Positions 43,322 to 52,789 of a DNA stretch of 64,000 bases are shown piece after piece. The translations under genes and the position numbers were made by a program. The stretch is from Herbaspirillum sp. (GTDB lineage: Bacteria > Pseudomonadota > Gammaproteobacteria > Burkholderiales > Burkholderiaceae_D), in NCBI GenBank assembly GCA_028291765.1, contig JAQGNR010000075.1, forward strand, positions 1-64,000, given 5' to 3'. Each line of letters opens with the position of its first letter. Position 1 is the stretch's first letter. The notes beneath the pieces are model-generated. The model had not been told where the DNA came from. It saw nothing but the letters and a program-made list of their open reading frames with translations, and did not search any database.

Positions 43322-44590
43322 TCAGGACTTTGGCATCGACGGATCGATCATTTCCGCCCAAGCGAGAATGCCGCCGGTGAGGTTCGAAACATTCGTGAAT
43401 CCAGCCTGCTTGAGGCCCAGTGCGGCCTTCTGGCTGCGTATGCCAACTTTGCAGTAGACGATGATTTCGCTGTTCTTCTTGTCCGCCAGCTCCGAGGCGC
43501 GGCGCTCAATGTCACCGACCGGAATCAACGGCGCACCGAGATTCGCGATCTTATGCTCATGCGGCTCGCGGACGTCGAGGACGAAGACGTCTTTCTTCGC
43601 ATCCAGTTTCCGTTTCAGCTCTTGCACGGAGATCTGCGGAATGCCATCGACCACCGGATGACGGGCTGCGTCGACATTGCATGGCTTAAGCCATTGAACG
43701 AACCAATCTCGTGCCGCAGCGGAAGCAGTTTCAAAGTCATCCCCCTCAGACTTGCCTAAGTGCCCGCCTTCCAGAAAAACAAGCGATTTCGGTTCATGAG
43801 CTCGCGCGTATGCAGCCAAGGCGATATCCATTGGGATCAGAAAGTCCTTCTTTGCCAAGATCATGCGCAACGGTGTAGGAGATATTGCATCGATACGGAC
43901 CGCAGGTTCGAAATAGGACAGACGCTCCAGAGACTCGAAGGTAATTCGGTTTTCGAAACGTCCTTCACTGACGACTTGTGCAGCCTCAAAGAATTCACGT
44001 GCTTCTTCACTAGAAGGGAAAAAACATGGCTGTCCCGGGGGAGCCACAAAAGGAAGGTAATTCACTTCGTCCGTCTCATAGCGTCGGACTCGATCCTGAC
44101 TAAGCATCATCCCCACTCCATAGAGATCTGATGGGGTGTTGAACCGCTGCGCTGCAAGGAAGCCGCTAACTGCAGGAACCTGTGCAACGACACATTTAAC
44201 GCGGCGGTCGAAGGCGGCAACCTGAAGCACGTGGCCCCCAGAGAAAGAGAAGCCCCAGATGCCGATCCGTTCCGAGTCAATCTGTGACTGCAGTTGCAGC
44301 CATGTAATAGCGTTGCGGTAATCCTCCTGTTGGTCTTCAGCAAAGATCTGTCCGCGCGGAGTGCCTTCGCTTTCTCCGAGGTTGCGAAAGTCAAAGATCA
44401 GAACGGCGAAACCAGCGTCAGCGAACCGCGCCGCGAACTGGGGCAAGCCTACCTCTTTGGGTATGCCCATACCGTGCGCCATCGCGATTGCAGGCAACTT
44501 CACATCGTCTGTTGCGGAGTAGTTGTCGGGAAGATAAAAGAGGCCGGAACAATTCAGCCCTTTGCTCTTGAATACAATTTTCTGCGGCAT
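43322..44590 (-). CDS. Alpha/beta hydrolase fused to a rhodanese domain
   Basis: 422 residues. Residues 1-300 form a dienelactone-hydrolase/X-prolyl-peptidase-like hydrolase: AMAHGMG oxyanion region, nucleophile elbow WGFSFSGGH (Ser117), acid in LAKKDFLIP, and His in LEGGHLGKSEG. Residues about 320-410 are a rhodanese domain with FVLDVREPHEH, active-site Cys380 in VYCKVGIRS and the closing LTGGILAWAE. The fusion could couple hydrolysis of a thioester or sulfur compound to sulfur transfer, but no such enzyme is recognised. GGAG 7 bp before ATG 44590 decides the start over one 57 bp upstream. It is second in a unit with the NTF2-like gene (97 bp gap), and a LysR gene is divergent from the unit. 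Confidence 0.85.
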   Translation of the reverse strand: MPQKIVFKSKGLNCSGLFYLPDNYSATDDVKLPAIAMAHGMGIPKEVGLPQFAARFADAGFAVLIFDFRNLGESEGTPRGQIFAEDQQEDYRNAITWLQLQSQIDSERIGIWGFSFSGGHVLQVAAFDRRVKCVVAQVPAVSGFLAAQRFNTPSDLYGVGMMLSQDRVRRYETDEVNYLPFVAPPGQPCFFPSSEEAREFFEAAQVVSEGRFENRITFESLERLSYFEPAVRIDAISPTPLRMILAKKDFLIPMDIALAAYARAHEPKSLVFLEGGHLGKSEGDDFETASAAARDWFVQWLKPCNVDAARHPVVDGIPQISVQELKRKLDAKKDVFVLDVREPHEHKIANLGAPLIPVGDIERRASELADKKNSEIIVYCKVGIRSQKAALGLKQAGFTNVSNLTGGILAWAEMIDPSMPKS

Positions 44591-44687
44591 GTGAGCTCTC
44601 CTTAGTTGGTTGAAGGAATTGAAGGAATCCATAAAAACCGTCACCAAACGCTCGATCTCGCGAAGAGATCACGTGACGTGGATCCAA

Positions 44688-45167
44688 TCATTTCTTGTTC
44701 AGGAGTGTCACCTCTGAACCGTGGCTCGCGACCTGCTTCCATTCGCTACCAATCTTGACGAAAGTGTCTGTGGCGACGATGGTGTGCGCACGACGGTTTC
44801 CCATCATGAGTATGTCGTAGGTGTCCTGATAGGTTGCCACAGCCGTATTGCCGTATGTGCGCACCTTGAGTTCAGAAATTTTCTCGCTGTTTGTCTTGAG
44901 GTTCTTTGTGTCGGCCATTAGCTTCAAGACGTCGGACTTGGTATAAAAGGTTCCGTCGCTATCACCGCGGGTCCAATCCTCAGCCAGAACTTTCTGGTAA
45001 AAGGCTGAGTTGCCGGCCAAATCGGCTTTGACGGCATCATTTTCCAGATTGGTGATGACTGTTACGACGTCAGGCTCGGTCCCGCTTTGCGCTTGGCTTA
45101 TACTCGACCCTGCGAACAGGGCGACAACAAAAAGTGAACTCCAAAGCACTCGGTTCGTTGCATTCAT
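44688..45167 (-). CDS. Secreted NTF2-like (DUF4440/SnoaL) protein
   Basis: 159 residues. The signal peptide runs to about residue 27 (SISQA-QSG) and is followed by a cone-shaped NTF2-like domain with the DUF4440 pattern (ENDAVKADLAGNSAFYQKVLAEDWTRG, YTKSDVLKLM, TYGNTAVATYQDTY, DTFVKIGSEWKQVASH). The function is unknown; these domains bind small hydrophobic ligands or act as isomerases. It leads the unit with the hydrolase-rhodanese gene and is divergent from a LysR gene across 149 bp. Confidence 0.85.
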   Translation of the reverse strand: MNATNRVLWSSLFVVALFAGSSISQAQSGTEPDVVTVITNLENDAVKADLAGNSAFYQKVLAEDWTRGDSDGTFYTKSDVLKLMADTKNLKTNSEKISELKVRTYGNTAVATYQDTYDILMMGNRRAHTIVATDTFVKIGSEWKQVASHGSEVTLLNKK

Positions 45168-45316
45168 TACTATTGCTCCTTAGTTTGGTTCGATGGCAAG
45201 AGTTGCCAACAGGTTGTTTAGTGCGCCGCAATCGCATGGGCACGACATCCAAATTTTACTCATTTGAAAAAAACCGAGTAGACTGTGCTTTCAAATAAGT
45301 TATATTTGCCAAACGT

Positions 45317-46204
45317 ATGAATGATCGACTTTTCGCACTTCGACTCTTTAGACGTGTCGCCTGCACCGGCAGCTTTTCTAGCGCCGGACGTGAGATGGGG
45401 CTTTCCCAGCCATCGGTCTCCCGAATCATATCGGCACTAGAGCAGGAAATCGGCGCGGCGCTGCTCACACGAACGACGCGCGCGGTGATGCTGACGGAGG
45501 TTGGTGCCGACTATCTGGGGCGGATCGAACCAATCCTGGCCGCCCTCGAGGAAGCGGATCATGTCGCGCGAGGGACCGGGGAGTTACGCGGTATCCTGCG
45601 CATCGGCGTGACGACATGCTTCGCGGTACGCGATGTGATCCCGCGGCTCCCTGCGTTCATAGAACAACATCCTGCGTTGCGAATCGAATTTTCGATGGGT
45701 GATCGGCTGCAAGACCTTGTTGCAGAGGGCGTGGATGTCGCTTTGCGGTTCGGTGCGCTCGCAGATTCAGCGGCGACGGCAAAGAAGATTGGGCTCTCCA
45801 GCCGATTGCTCGCGGCCTCACCAGAGTATCTGAAGCGGGTGGGAACGCCGAAAATACCCGCGGATCTAGCGGCACATTCGTTAATCGTCGGCCCTGCCGG
45901 CGCAAGTTCGGCCGGCTGGTCATTTCTCCGAGACAACAAAACAACATCAATCCATGTAGAGGGAAGATTGATCTTCGACGTCAACGAAGCGGCCACTGCT
46001 GCTGCGGTTGCCGGCCTCGGCATCGTCTCGACCGGCACTTGGGGATGCCGCCCTGAACTTGAGAGCGGTGCCCTGGTCCAGATTTTGAAGGAATGGACAA
46101 TGGATCCTGTTGAAGTGAACGCGGTGTTCGCGGCCGGTTGCGCAGCAAAGCCGTCAGCACGAGCTTTCACCGAGTTCCTGGCAGCAAGCCTCCGAGGGGC
46201 TTAA
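45317..46204 (+). CDS. LysR-family transcriptional regulator
   Basis: 295 residues. The winged helix-turn-helix is at about 1-60 (FSSAGREMGLSQPSVSRIISALEQEIGAALLTRTTRAVMLT) and the effector domain has LRIGVTTCFAVRDVIPRL and LVAEGVDVALRFGAL. It is of the CrgA/AaeR-like subgroup and divergent from the NTF2/hydrolase-rhodanese unit, its likely target. The stop is 46 bp before the right array of transposon-end-like repeats. Confidence 0.9.
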   Translation: MNDRLFALRLFRRVACTGSFSSAGREMGLSQPSVSRIISALEQEIGAALLTRTTRAVMLTEVGADYLGRIEPILAALEEADHVARGTGELRGILRIGVTTCFAVRDVIPRLPAFIEQHPALRIEFSMGDRLQDLVAEGVDVALRFGALADSAATAKKIGLSSRLLAASPEYLKRVGTPKIPADLAAHSLIVGPAGASSAGWSFLRDNKTTSIHVEGRLIFDVNEAATAAAVAGLGIVSTGTWGCRPELESGALVQILKEWTMDPVEVNAVFAAGCAAKPSARAFTEFLAASLRGA

Positions 46205-46250
46205 CGGGGCCAGAATCCCTCCTGACTAACCTTATTGTTTGCGATTAATG

Positions 46251-46400
46251 TTTTCGACTTTAATGGTCAGTTTTCGACTTTAATTGCAAAGAATAGTAAA
46301 AATAGATATCAAACTATTTTTCTAGTGCTGCTTGTCCCAGCCTTTGAAGGTAGGAACACCGACCAACTTTAATCGGGCCCGACCAACTTTATTTGCTCTA
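46251..46400 (-). repeat. Right array: inverted copies of the TAAAGTCGAAAA motif
   Basis: Two adjacent 20-bp copies, TTTTCGACTTTAATGGTCAG (46251-46270) and TTTTCGACTTTAATTGCAAA (46271-46290), are the reverse complement of the left-array motif. Then come two further spaced GACCAACTTTA copies (46361-46371 and 46381-46391), 20 bp apart. Together with the left array they enclose about 7.9 kb. The glmS gene ends 21 bp beyond. Confidence 0.75.
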
Positions 46401-46420
46401 GTCAGATCCGCCATCCCCCC

Positions 46421-48262
46421 TCACTCCACCGTAACCGACTTCGCCAAATTTCGCGGCTTATCCACATCCGTCCCTCTGGCCAGCGCAGTGTGATAAGCCA
46501 GCAATTGCAGCGGCACCACATGCAAAATCGGCGACAGTAACCCGTAATGCTCCGGCAGCCGGATCACATGAATCCCTTCGCTCGAATGGATGCGCGAATC
46601 CGAATCGGCAAATACATACAACTCACCCCCGCGCGCACGCACTTCCTGCATATTCGATTTCAGCTTTTCGATCAGCATATCGTTCGGCGCCACCGTCACC
46701 ACCGGCATTTCCTTGGTCACCAGCGCCAGCGGGCCGTGTTTCAGTTCGCCGGCAGGATAGGCTTCGGCATGAATGTATGAAATTTCTTTCAGCTTCAACG
46801 CGCCTTCCAGCGCAATCGGATAGTGCAGGCCGCGTCCCAGGAACAGCGCATTTTCCTTGCGCGCAAAGGCATCGGCCCAGGCGATGATTTGCGGTTCCAG
46901 CGCCAGCACGCTTTGCAGCGCAGCCGGCAAGTGGCGCAGGTTTTTCAAATGCAGATGCTGGTCTTCGACGCTGATGCGATTGCGTAGTTTGGCCAGCGTC
47001 AGGGTCAGCAGGAATAGCGCCGCCAGTTGCGTCGTAAATGCTTTGGTGGAAGCCACGCCGATTTCAACGCCGGCGCGGGTCAGGTACGACAGCTCGGTTT
47101 CGCGCACCATCGCGGAACTGCCGACATTGCAGATCGCCAGCGAATGTTTGTGACCCAGTTCTTTGGCGTATTTCAATGCCGCCAGCGTGTCGGCGGTCTC
47201 GCCCGATTGCGAGATCACGACGATCAGTGCGTTCGGATTGACGGTCGGCGTGCGATAACGATATTCGCTGGCGATTTCGACGCTGGTCGGAATGCCGGCG
47301 ACCGCTTCCAGCCAGTATTTGGCAGTCATGCCCGAATACAGGCTGGTGCCGCAAGCCAGAATCTGGATTGCATCGATGTCCTTGAATACCGCCGCAGCCT
47401 TGTCGCCGAACAACGCCGGCACGAAGCCTTCAACGCCCTCCAGCGTATCGCTGATGGCGCGCGGTTGTTCGAAAATTTCCTTCTGCATGTAATGGCGGTA
47501 CGGCCCAAGATCGATCGCGCCCGAATAGGCATGCACCGTCAGTACGGCACGCTCGACAGGCATGTCGTTGCCGTCGGTAATGCGGATGCCGTCCAGCTGC
47601 ACGTCAACCACGTCTCCTTCTTCCAGATAGATGATCTGGTCGGTGGTGCCGGCCAGCGCCATGGCGTCCGAGGCCAGGAAGTTTTCACCGTTGCCGATGC
47701 CCACGATCAGCGGGCAACCCAGCCGCGCACCGATCAGACGGTGCGGTTCGTCTTGGCAAAATACCGCCAGCGCAAAGGCGCCGGTCAGACGTTTTACCGT
47801 TTTTTGCATGGTGCGTAGCAGGTCGCCGTCGTATAGATGGTTGACCAGATGAGCCACCACTTCGGTGTCGGTTTGCGATTCGAAGCGATAGCCCAGCGCG
47901 ATCAGTTCGGCGCGGATTTCTTCGTAGTTTTCGATGATGCCGTTATGCACCAGCGCAATGCGCGGCGTGCCGTTGGCGTCCGGCGAGAAATGCGGATGGG
48001 CATTGTTGGTGGCGGGTGCGCCGTGCGTGGCCCAGCGCGTGTGCGCGATGCCGGTAGCGCCCGTAAAGTTGCTGGCGTCGACCTGCGCTTGCAGCTCGGC
48101 CACGCGCGCCACGCTGCGCGCGCGCTTTAAGCCACCGTTGAGGCCGCCGTCGTGCACCGCGACGCCACAGGAATCATAGCCGCGGTATTCGAGCCGCTTC
48201 AAGCCTTCGAGCATGATGGGAACAATGTTGCGTTGCGCTACTGCACCGACGATACCGCACAT
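46421..48262 (-). CDS. glmS: Glutamine-fructose-6-phosphate aminotransferase (isomerizing)
   Basis: 613-residue cytosolic enzyme that makes glucosamine-6-phosphate from fructose-6-P and glutamine, the first step to UDP-GlcNAc. N-terminal Ntn glutaminase domain: Cys2 after the initiator Met (MCGIVGAV), HTRWATHG and HNGIIENY. Two SIS sugar-isomerase domains follow ([49 protein letters not shown], seen in pieces). The C-terminus AKSVTVE is typical. It lies 15 bp downstream of glmU in one operon. No ribozyme is expected in this group and none was seen. Confidence 0.98.
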   Translation of the reverse strand: MCGIVGAVAQRNIVPIMLEGLKRLEYRGYDSCGVAVHDGGLNGGLKRARSVARVAELQAQVDASNFTGATGIAHTRWATHGAPATNNAHPHFSPDANGTPRIALVHNGIIENYEEIRAELIALGYRFESQTDTEVVAHLVNHLYDGDLLRTMQKTVKRLTGAFALAVFCQDEPHRLIGARLGCPLIVGIGNGENFLASDAMALAGTTDQIIYLEEGDVVDVQLDGIRITDGNDMPVERAVLTVHAYSGAIDLGPYRHYMQKEIFEQPRAISDTLEGVEGFVPALFGDKAAAVFKDIDAIQILACGTSLYSGMTAKYWLEAVAGIPTSVEIASEYRYRTPTVNPNALIVVISQSGETADTLAALKYAKELGHKHSLAICNVGSSAMVRETELSYLTRAGVEIGVASTKAFTTQLAALFLLTLTLAKLRNRISVEDQHLHLKNLRHLPAALQSVLALEPQIIAWADAFARKENALFLGRGLHYPIALEGALKLKEISYIHAEAYPAGELKHGPLALVTKEMPVVTVAPNDMLIEKLKSNMQEVRARGGELYVFADSDSRIHSSEGIHVIRLPEHYGLLSPILHVVPLQLLAYHTALARGTDVDKPRNLAKSVTVE

Positions 48263-48277
48263 GGGGATGTCCTATTT

Positions 48278-49642
48278 CTATGATGACTTCTTTGTTTTGA
48301 CCGGGCGCGCCCAGCCTTCAATGGTGATTTGTTTGGCGCGCGAAACGGTCAGCTTACCGGCCGGCGCTTCTTTGGTCAGGGTGGTGCCGGCGCCGATGGT
48401 GGCGCCCGCACCGACACGCACCGGGGCGATCAGTTGGGTGGCGCTGCCGATAAAGACGTCGTCTTCGATGACGGTGCGCAATTTATTGACGCCGTCGTAA
48501 TTGCAGGTAATGGTGCCGGCGCCGATGTTGACGCGGGTGCCGACTTCGCTGTCGCCGACATAGGTCAGATGATTGGCTTTGCTGTGCGCGGCGATCGTGC
48601 TGTTTTTGACTTCGACGAAGTTGCCGATGTGGACGTCTTCGGCCAATACAGTGCCGGGACGCAGGCGGGCGTAAGGGCCGATTTGCCCGGCAGCGCCGAC
48701 CGTCGCGTCTTCGATATGGCAAAAGGGTTTGATTTGCACCGCTGCGCCGATACGGGCGTTTTTGATGACGCAATGCGCGCCGATAACGACGCCGTCGGCC
48801 AGCTCTACCGCGCCTTCGAATACGCAGCCGATATCGATGGTGACGTCGCGTCCGCAACGCAGCGTGCCGCGAATATCGATGCGGGAGGGGTCGAGCAGCG
48901 TCACGCCCTGTTCCAGCAATGCCTGCGCCAGCGCGCGCTGATGCAGCCGTTCCAGCTCGGCCAGTTGGCTTTTGCTGTTCACGCCCAGCGTTTCGGCCAG
49001 AGTGTCCGGATGGGCCGCTACCACCGGCACCTCGTCGGCGACCGCGCGCGCGACGATATCGGTCAGGTAGTACTCGCCTTGTGCGTTTTGATTGGACAGC
49101 GTGGCCAGCCAGCGGCGCAATTGCGGCGTCGGCACCACCATGATGCCGGTATTCACTTCGGAAATGGCCTTTTCGGCGGCGTTGGCATCTTTTTGTTCGA
49201 CGATGCGAACAATTCTGCCATTTTCGCGCACAATGCGGCCGTATCCGCTGGGGTCTGCCATTTCAATGGTCAGAATCCCCAGTTTGTCCTTGCCGGCGAT
49301 TTCAAGCAGGCGCTGCAAGGTGGTGGCGCGGGTCAGCGGCACGTCGCCATAGAGAATCAAGGTCGGTACGGCATCGTCCAGATGCGGCAACGCCTGCATG
49401 ACGGCATGGCCGGTGCCGAGTTGCGGTTCTTGCAGCGCGAACGCCAGGTCCGGCGCGGCCAGCAGCGACGGTACGGCGTCGCCGCCATGGCCATACACCA
49501 CGCACAGACGCGATGGCGACAGGGCGCGTGCAGTGTCGAGGACGTGCGATAAAAGGGGTTTTCCCGCCAACGGATGCAAGACTTTCGGCAGTGCCGATTG
49601 CATGCGCTTGCCTAGGCCGGCAGCCAGAATAATGACGTTCAT
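48278..49642 (-). CDS. glmU: Bifunctional GlcNAc-1-P uridyltransferase / GlcN-1-P acetyltransferase
   Basis: 454-residue enzyme. The N-terminal nucleotidyltransferase has [26 protein letters not shown] and LYGDVPLT. The C-terminal left-handed beta helix has hexapeptide repeats from about residue 255 ([25 protein letters not shown]) and the acetyl-CoA region [20 protein letters not shown]. It makes UDP-GlcNAc for peptidoglycan, LPS and probably the glycan cluster on its other side. First gene of glmU-glmS, divergent from the glycosyltransferase cluster across 221 bp. Confidence 0.98.
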   Translation of the reverse strand: MNVIILAAGLGKRMQSALPKVLHPLAGKPLLSHVLDTARALSPSRLCVVYGHGGDAVPSLLAAPDLAFALQEPQLGTGHAVMQALPHLDDAVPTLILYGDVPLTRATTLQRLLEIAGKDKLGILTIEMADPSGYGRIVRENGRIVRIVEQKDANAAEKAISEVNTGIMVVPTPQLRRWLATLSNQNAQGEYYLTDIVARAVADEVPVVAAHPDTLAETLGVNSKSQLAELERLHQRALAQALLEQGVTLLDPSRIDIRGTLRCGRDVTIDIGCVFEGAVELADGVVIGAHCVIKNARIGAAVQIKPFCHIEDATVGAAGQIGPYARLRPGTVLAEDVHIGNFVEVKNSTIAAHSKANHLTYVGDSEVGTRVNIGAGTITCNYDGVNKLRTVIEDDVFIGSATQLIAPVRVGAGATIGAGTTLTKEAPAGKLTVSRAKQITIEGWARPVKTKKSS

Positions 49643-49863
49643 GAGGTTTCCAAAGAGGTTTCGACCTTACTTTGACGGGTTGAGGAAGCCGCTAGCGGCG
49701 TGGGGCGAAGTTTATCATGCGTGGCGGCGTTGTCTAAATAGAACGCCAAGGGGTGTTTCAGGGCGTTATTCGCCGTTTAACCCTTATACGATTGCCATTA
49801 AGATTGCCACTGGGTTATTGGGTCCGGACCGGCATGGGGGCCGGCCAGCGATTGAGGATGTGG

Positions 49864-50910
49864 ATGAAGATTTTATTGTTGAACGACGAGTTTTATACCA
49901 CCGGCGCCAGTATTGCAATGTTGCGCCTGGCTGAACGGCTTGTGCAGCAGCATGAAGTGTCCGTGATGTCGCGCCTGCCAGGGGAAGGGGAAATCAAAAA
50001 GCAGTTTCAGGCTTTGGGTGTGCCTATCGTTGAAAATGTTCATGAGGCGGACCTGGTGGTCGCCAATACCTTGATGTGCGGTGCGCATGTCGGCCAGGCC
50101 GGGGTGAAATGTCCGGTGATCTGGTGGATTCATGAAACCGAGATCGGTCGCGATATGTTGCTGCTGTTTCCGCAGTTGGCCGCCGGTTTCAAGCACGCCA
50201 TGCAGATCGTATTTCAGACGGAGTATCAAAAGAAAGTGTATGGCAGCTTTTTGTTCGATAGTCCGGCAGATGTGCAGGTGCTGCCGTTCTGGAACGATGC
50301 GATTTATAAGCGCGACGCGGTCGAGCAGGCGCCGAAACAGAAAAAGCGCATCGTTTGCATCGGTACCATCGAGCCGAGAAAACGGATAGAAGATACGATC
50401 CAGGCAGTCGATTTGCTCGATAAAGAAATCAAGGATCAGGTCGAAGTCATTTTCATCGGTAAATACCTGGAGATGAAGTCCGGCATCAAAACGCTGGCGC
50501 AGGCGCATCCCGAGCGTTATCGTTTTATGGGGGAGCAATCCAACGATGCGACCCTGGCGTATCTGGCCTCTGCGGATGCATTTGTGCTGGCCAGCGGCAG
50601 CGAGTCGCAGCCGCTGACGATCTGGGAGGCATTTGAACTAGGCGTGCCGGTGTGCCTGTCGGATCTGGAAACCTATCGCCATATCGGCCTGTATCACGGC
50701 CGTAATGCCTTGATGCATCCGGTTGGCAATGTCGAAATGCTGTCGCTCAATCTGCACATGCTGCTGACCAGCAATACCGTGCGCGCGTCCATTGTCACGG
50801 CGGCCAAGAGTTTGCTTCTGAAGCATCTATCGCATGACTGGTGTGAAGAATTCGAGCGCATCATCGGACGCGTTGCGACGCGTTGGGAAATCAAGAAATT
50901 GGGTTATTGA
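49864..50910 (+). CDS. Glycosyltransferase, GT-B fold (family 4 type)
   Basis: 348 residues. The N-terminal part has GASIAMLRLAERLVQQHEVSVMSRLPGEG; the C-terminal half has the nucleotide-sugar domain (IVCIGTIEPRKRIEDTIQAVDLL; FMGEQSNDATLAYLASADAFVLASGSESQPLTIWEAFELGVPV), where the ExFG.P-like EAFELGVPV contacts the donor. GAGG 6 bp before ATG 49864 decides the start; a 37-codon upstream extension is open but lacks such a site. First gene of the plus-strand glycosyltransferase run. Donor and acceptor are unknown. Confidence 0.85.
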   Translation: MKILLLNDEFYTTGASIAMLRLAERLVQQHEVSVMSRLPGEGEIKKQFQALGVPIVENVHEADLVVANTLMCGAHVGQAGVKCPVIWWIHETEIGRDMLLLFPQLAAGFKHAMQIVFQTEYQKKVYGSFLFDSPADVQVLPFWNDAIYKRDAVEQAPKQKKRIVCIGTIEPRKRIEDTIQAVDLLDKEIKDQVEVIFIGKYLEMKSGIKTLAQAHPERYRFMGEQSNDATLAYLASADAFVLASGSESQPLTIWEAFELGVPVCLSDLETYRHIGLYHGRNALMHPVGNVEMLSLNLHMLLTSNTVRASIVTAAKSLLLKHLSHDWCEEFERIIGRVATRWEIKKLGY

Positions 50911-50962
50911 CGGTTAGTGTCGGGATCGGGCGACACACAACATTATGAAATGAGACGGCATC

Positions 50963-51979
50963 ATGAATTTTAACGAACGTCGTTTATCGACACTGCTGCA
51001 GACGCCAGCCATACCGCTGACATGGGACAGCATTCTGAAAGAATGCGAGCGCATTGAAAAAGACCATGCGCATATCCGTTCGGAGTTTCAATGGGCGCTG
51101 GATTACAAGCGCTTCCAGGTTGAAGTGGCGCGCGGCAATCGCTCGGCTGGATTGATCGCTTTGAGGGCGGCCATCGGCGCGGCGCCGGAAAACGCCGACA
51201 TCCTCGGCGATTACAAAAATTATGTCGCCAAGCCTGCTATCGTCGAAAATATTGTGTTGATCGTCACCACCAAGAAAAACGAAGAGAAGGCCGCGAAGCT
51301 GGCTTGGCAATTCGATAAAGGAAATATTCAATACTTGATCGTCAGCGGTTCGGATACCGCATCGATCGCGCATATTCGCGCGCTGCAGGTCGATGCCTCG
51401 GATAGCTATGAAGGCAGGCCGAAAAAAGTCGCAGCGGCGTTGACCTGGATCTATGAGAACGTGGGCAGCAATGTCGGTGTCTTGAAAGTGGACGACGAAA
51501 TGACTTTGCAGGATGCGGCGAAATTACAGCGTAGTTTGACCAAAATGGCCGCCGAAAATGGGTACGCCGGCATGCCCGTGGCGCTTAGTCAGTTCGACCG
51601 TTGCTCGCATTGGGGAAAATGCGATGATCCTGCAATGAACCGGCGCGTATACGGCCGCCCTGTATTGCGTGCCTGGGCCGATGGCAAAGCGTATTACCTC
51701 GGACCGGGAGCGGTTGAAAAAATCGTGTTTTCGCTAATGCGCTTTCCGGGGTCGTTCGAGGGTGAATTTTATGAAGAGAAGCTGGTCGGCGATGTGCTGT
51801 TATTCGAAGGCGTAGCGTTGACGCCGATGGCCAATTATGCGGAGTTCGGCCTTGGCATAGCCTCAGTGTCGTCGGCATCGCGGTCACTATCACAATCATT
51901 ATCACTGTCAGCGTCACCAACACTATCACCGTCGCCGCTAGGATCAGGCGCCGCTAGCCGCCTAAGCAAGATTTTATAG
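50963..51979 (+). CDS. Galactosyltransferase-like (GT31-type) protein with Ser-rich tail
   Basis: 338 residues. An N-terminal helical region of about 85 residues precedes a domain like eukaryotic-type beta-1,3-galactosyltransferases. It has the metal-binding DxD equivalent LKVDDEMTL, a YLGPGAVEKIV segment (cf. Y.sGgGYvls) and GEFYEEKLVGDVLLFEGVAL (cf. EDV.G). After about residue 300 comes a Ser/Leu/Pro tail encoded by a 6-bp periodic run in which every second codon is TCA. The gene lies between two glycosyltransferases on the same strand. Assignment is by motif order only. Confidence 0.65.
   Translation: MNFNERRLSTLLQTPAIPLTWDSILKECERIEKDHAHIRSEFQWALDYKRFQVEVARGNRSAGLIALRAAIGAAPENADILGDYKNYVAKPAIVENIVLIVTTKKNEEKAAKLAWQFDKGNIQYLIVSGSDTASIAHIRALQVDASDSYEGRPKKVAAALTWIYENVGSNVGVLKVDDEMTLQDAAKLQRSLTKMAAENGYAGMPVALSQFDRCSHWGKCDDPAMNRRVYGRPVLRAWADGKAYYLGPGAVEKIVFSLMRFPGSFEGEFYEEKLVGDVLLFEGVALTPMANYAEFGLGIASVSSASRSLSQSLSLSASPTLSPSPLGSGAASRLSKIL
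51884..51937 (+). repeat. 6-bp periodic run encoding the Ser-rich tail
   Basis: Alternating TCA codons from 51884 (codons 308-325: SLSQSLSLSASPTLSPSP) make an imperfect hexanucleotide repeat inside the glycosyltransferase gene. Length changes in steps of 6 bp would alter the tail without a frameshift. Confidence 0.7.
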
Positions 51980-51990
51980 GCGCGTCGGAA

Positions 51991-52776
51991 ATGAAAAAAG
52001 CGACATTGTTTTCGATTGTGGTGACGACACACAATCGGCCGCACTTGCTTGAACGTGCGTTGCTGTCGATTCTGGCCCAGAGCTTCAACGATTTCGAGAT
52101 TGTGCTGGCAACCGATGAGTCGAGCATCGGCACCAAGGAAATGGCAATCCGCTATTTGCGGCAAGACGATATTTTTCTCGTGCTGCCAAATGCCAAGGGG
52201 CCTTCCGAAACAAGAAACGCCGGCATCCATCACGCCAAGGGCCGGTTTATCCTGTTTCTGGATGACGACGATTCATTTGCCGAAAGTTATCTGCAGGATA
52301 TCGTCGACACCCCAAAATTCCGCACCGACGCTATCAATTATGGCAACTATACAAAGATCACCGAAATGCGCTCCGGGTCCGCTATCCAGACCATCGCGAC
52401 CGAAAAAATGTATATCGGCGATACCAGTCCGGACAGCTTGCTGGCCAGTAATTTCATGCCCAACAACTGCTTCGTCTATTCCGCGCCGATTGCCAAGGCC
52501 ATGCATTTCGACCAGCATCTGAACAGCCACGAAGACTGGGATTATTTGATCTCGCTGGTCATGAAATACGAATTCAATTTCCTGGATACTTACGGGCCGA
52601 TCGTGCATGCCAACGAAGGCGAGAGCCGGAATAACGATGCCAAGACCAACGGCACCATCGTGCTCGATTTTCTATCGATCTACCGCAAATGGCCGGTACA
52701 GGAACAGTCTGTAAAGCAGCTGCGAAAAAATACGATGCAATACCTGGGCTTTGATCTTCCGATGAATTTACTTTAA
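51991..52776 (+). CDS. Glycosyltransferase family 2
   Basis: 261 residues, GT-A fold. The start FSIVVTTHNRPHLLERALLSILAQSFNDFEIVLATD is the nucleotide-binding strand-helix, and ILFLDDDDSFAESYL supplies the DxD metal site. A further conserved NSHEDWDYLISL gives the ED catalytic-base region. It is 11 bp after the upstream gene and 13 bp before the next, so co-transcribed. Transfers a sugar to the growing glycan at the cytosolic face; specificity unknown. Confidence 0.9.
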   Translation: MKKATLFSIVVTTHNRPHLLERALLSILAQSFNDFEIVLATDESSIGTKEMAIRYLRQDDIFLVLPNAKGPSETRNAGIHHAKGRFILFLDDDDSFAESYLQDIVDTPKFRTDAINYGNYTKITEMRSGSAIQTIATEKMYIGDTSPDSLLASNFMPNNCFVYSAPIAKAMHFDQHLNSHEDWDYLISLVMKYEFNFLDTYGPIVHANEGESRNNDAKTNGTIVLDFLSIYRKWPVQEQSVKQLRKNTMQYLGFDLPMNLL

Positions 52777-52789
52777 TAAAAGTTCAAAC

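Noticed and set aside
48263-48277. glmS ribozyme
   Set aside because: Only 15 bp separate glmU and glmS and no ribozyme-like structure fits; this element belongs to Firmicutes and related groups.
46421-49642. Long plus-strand frames antisense to glmS and glmU
   Set aside because: Frames of up to 407 codons arise from codon bias of the highly conserved genes on the other strand; they match no family.
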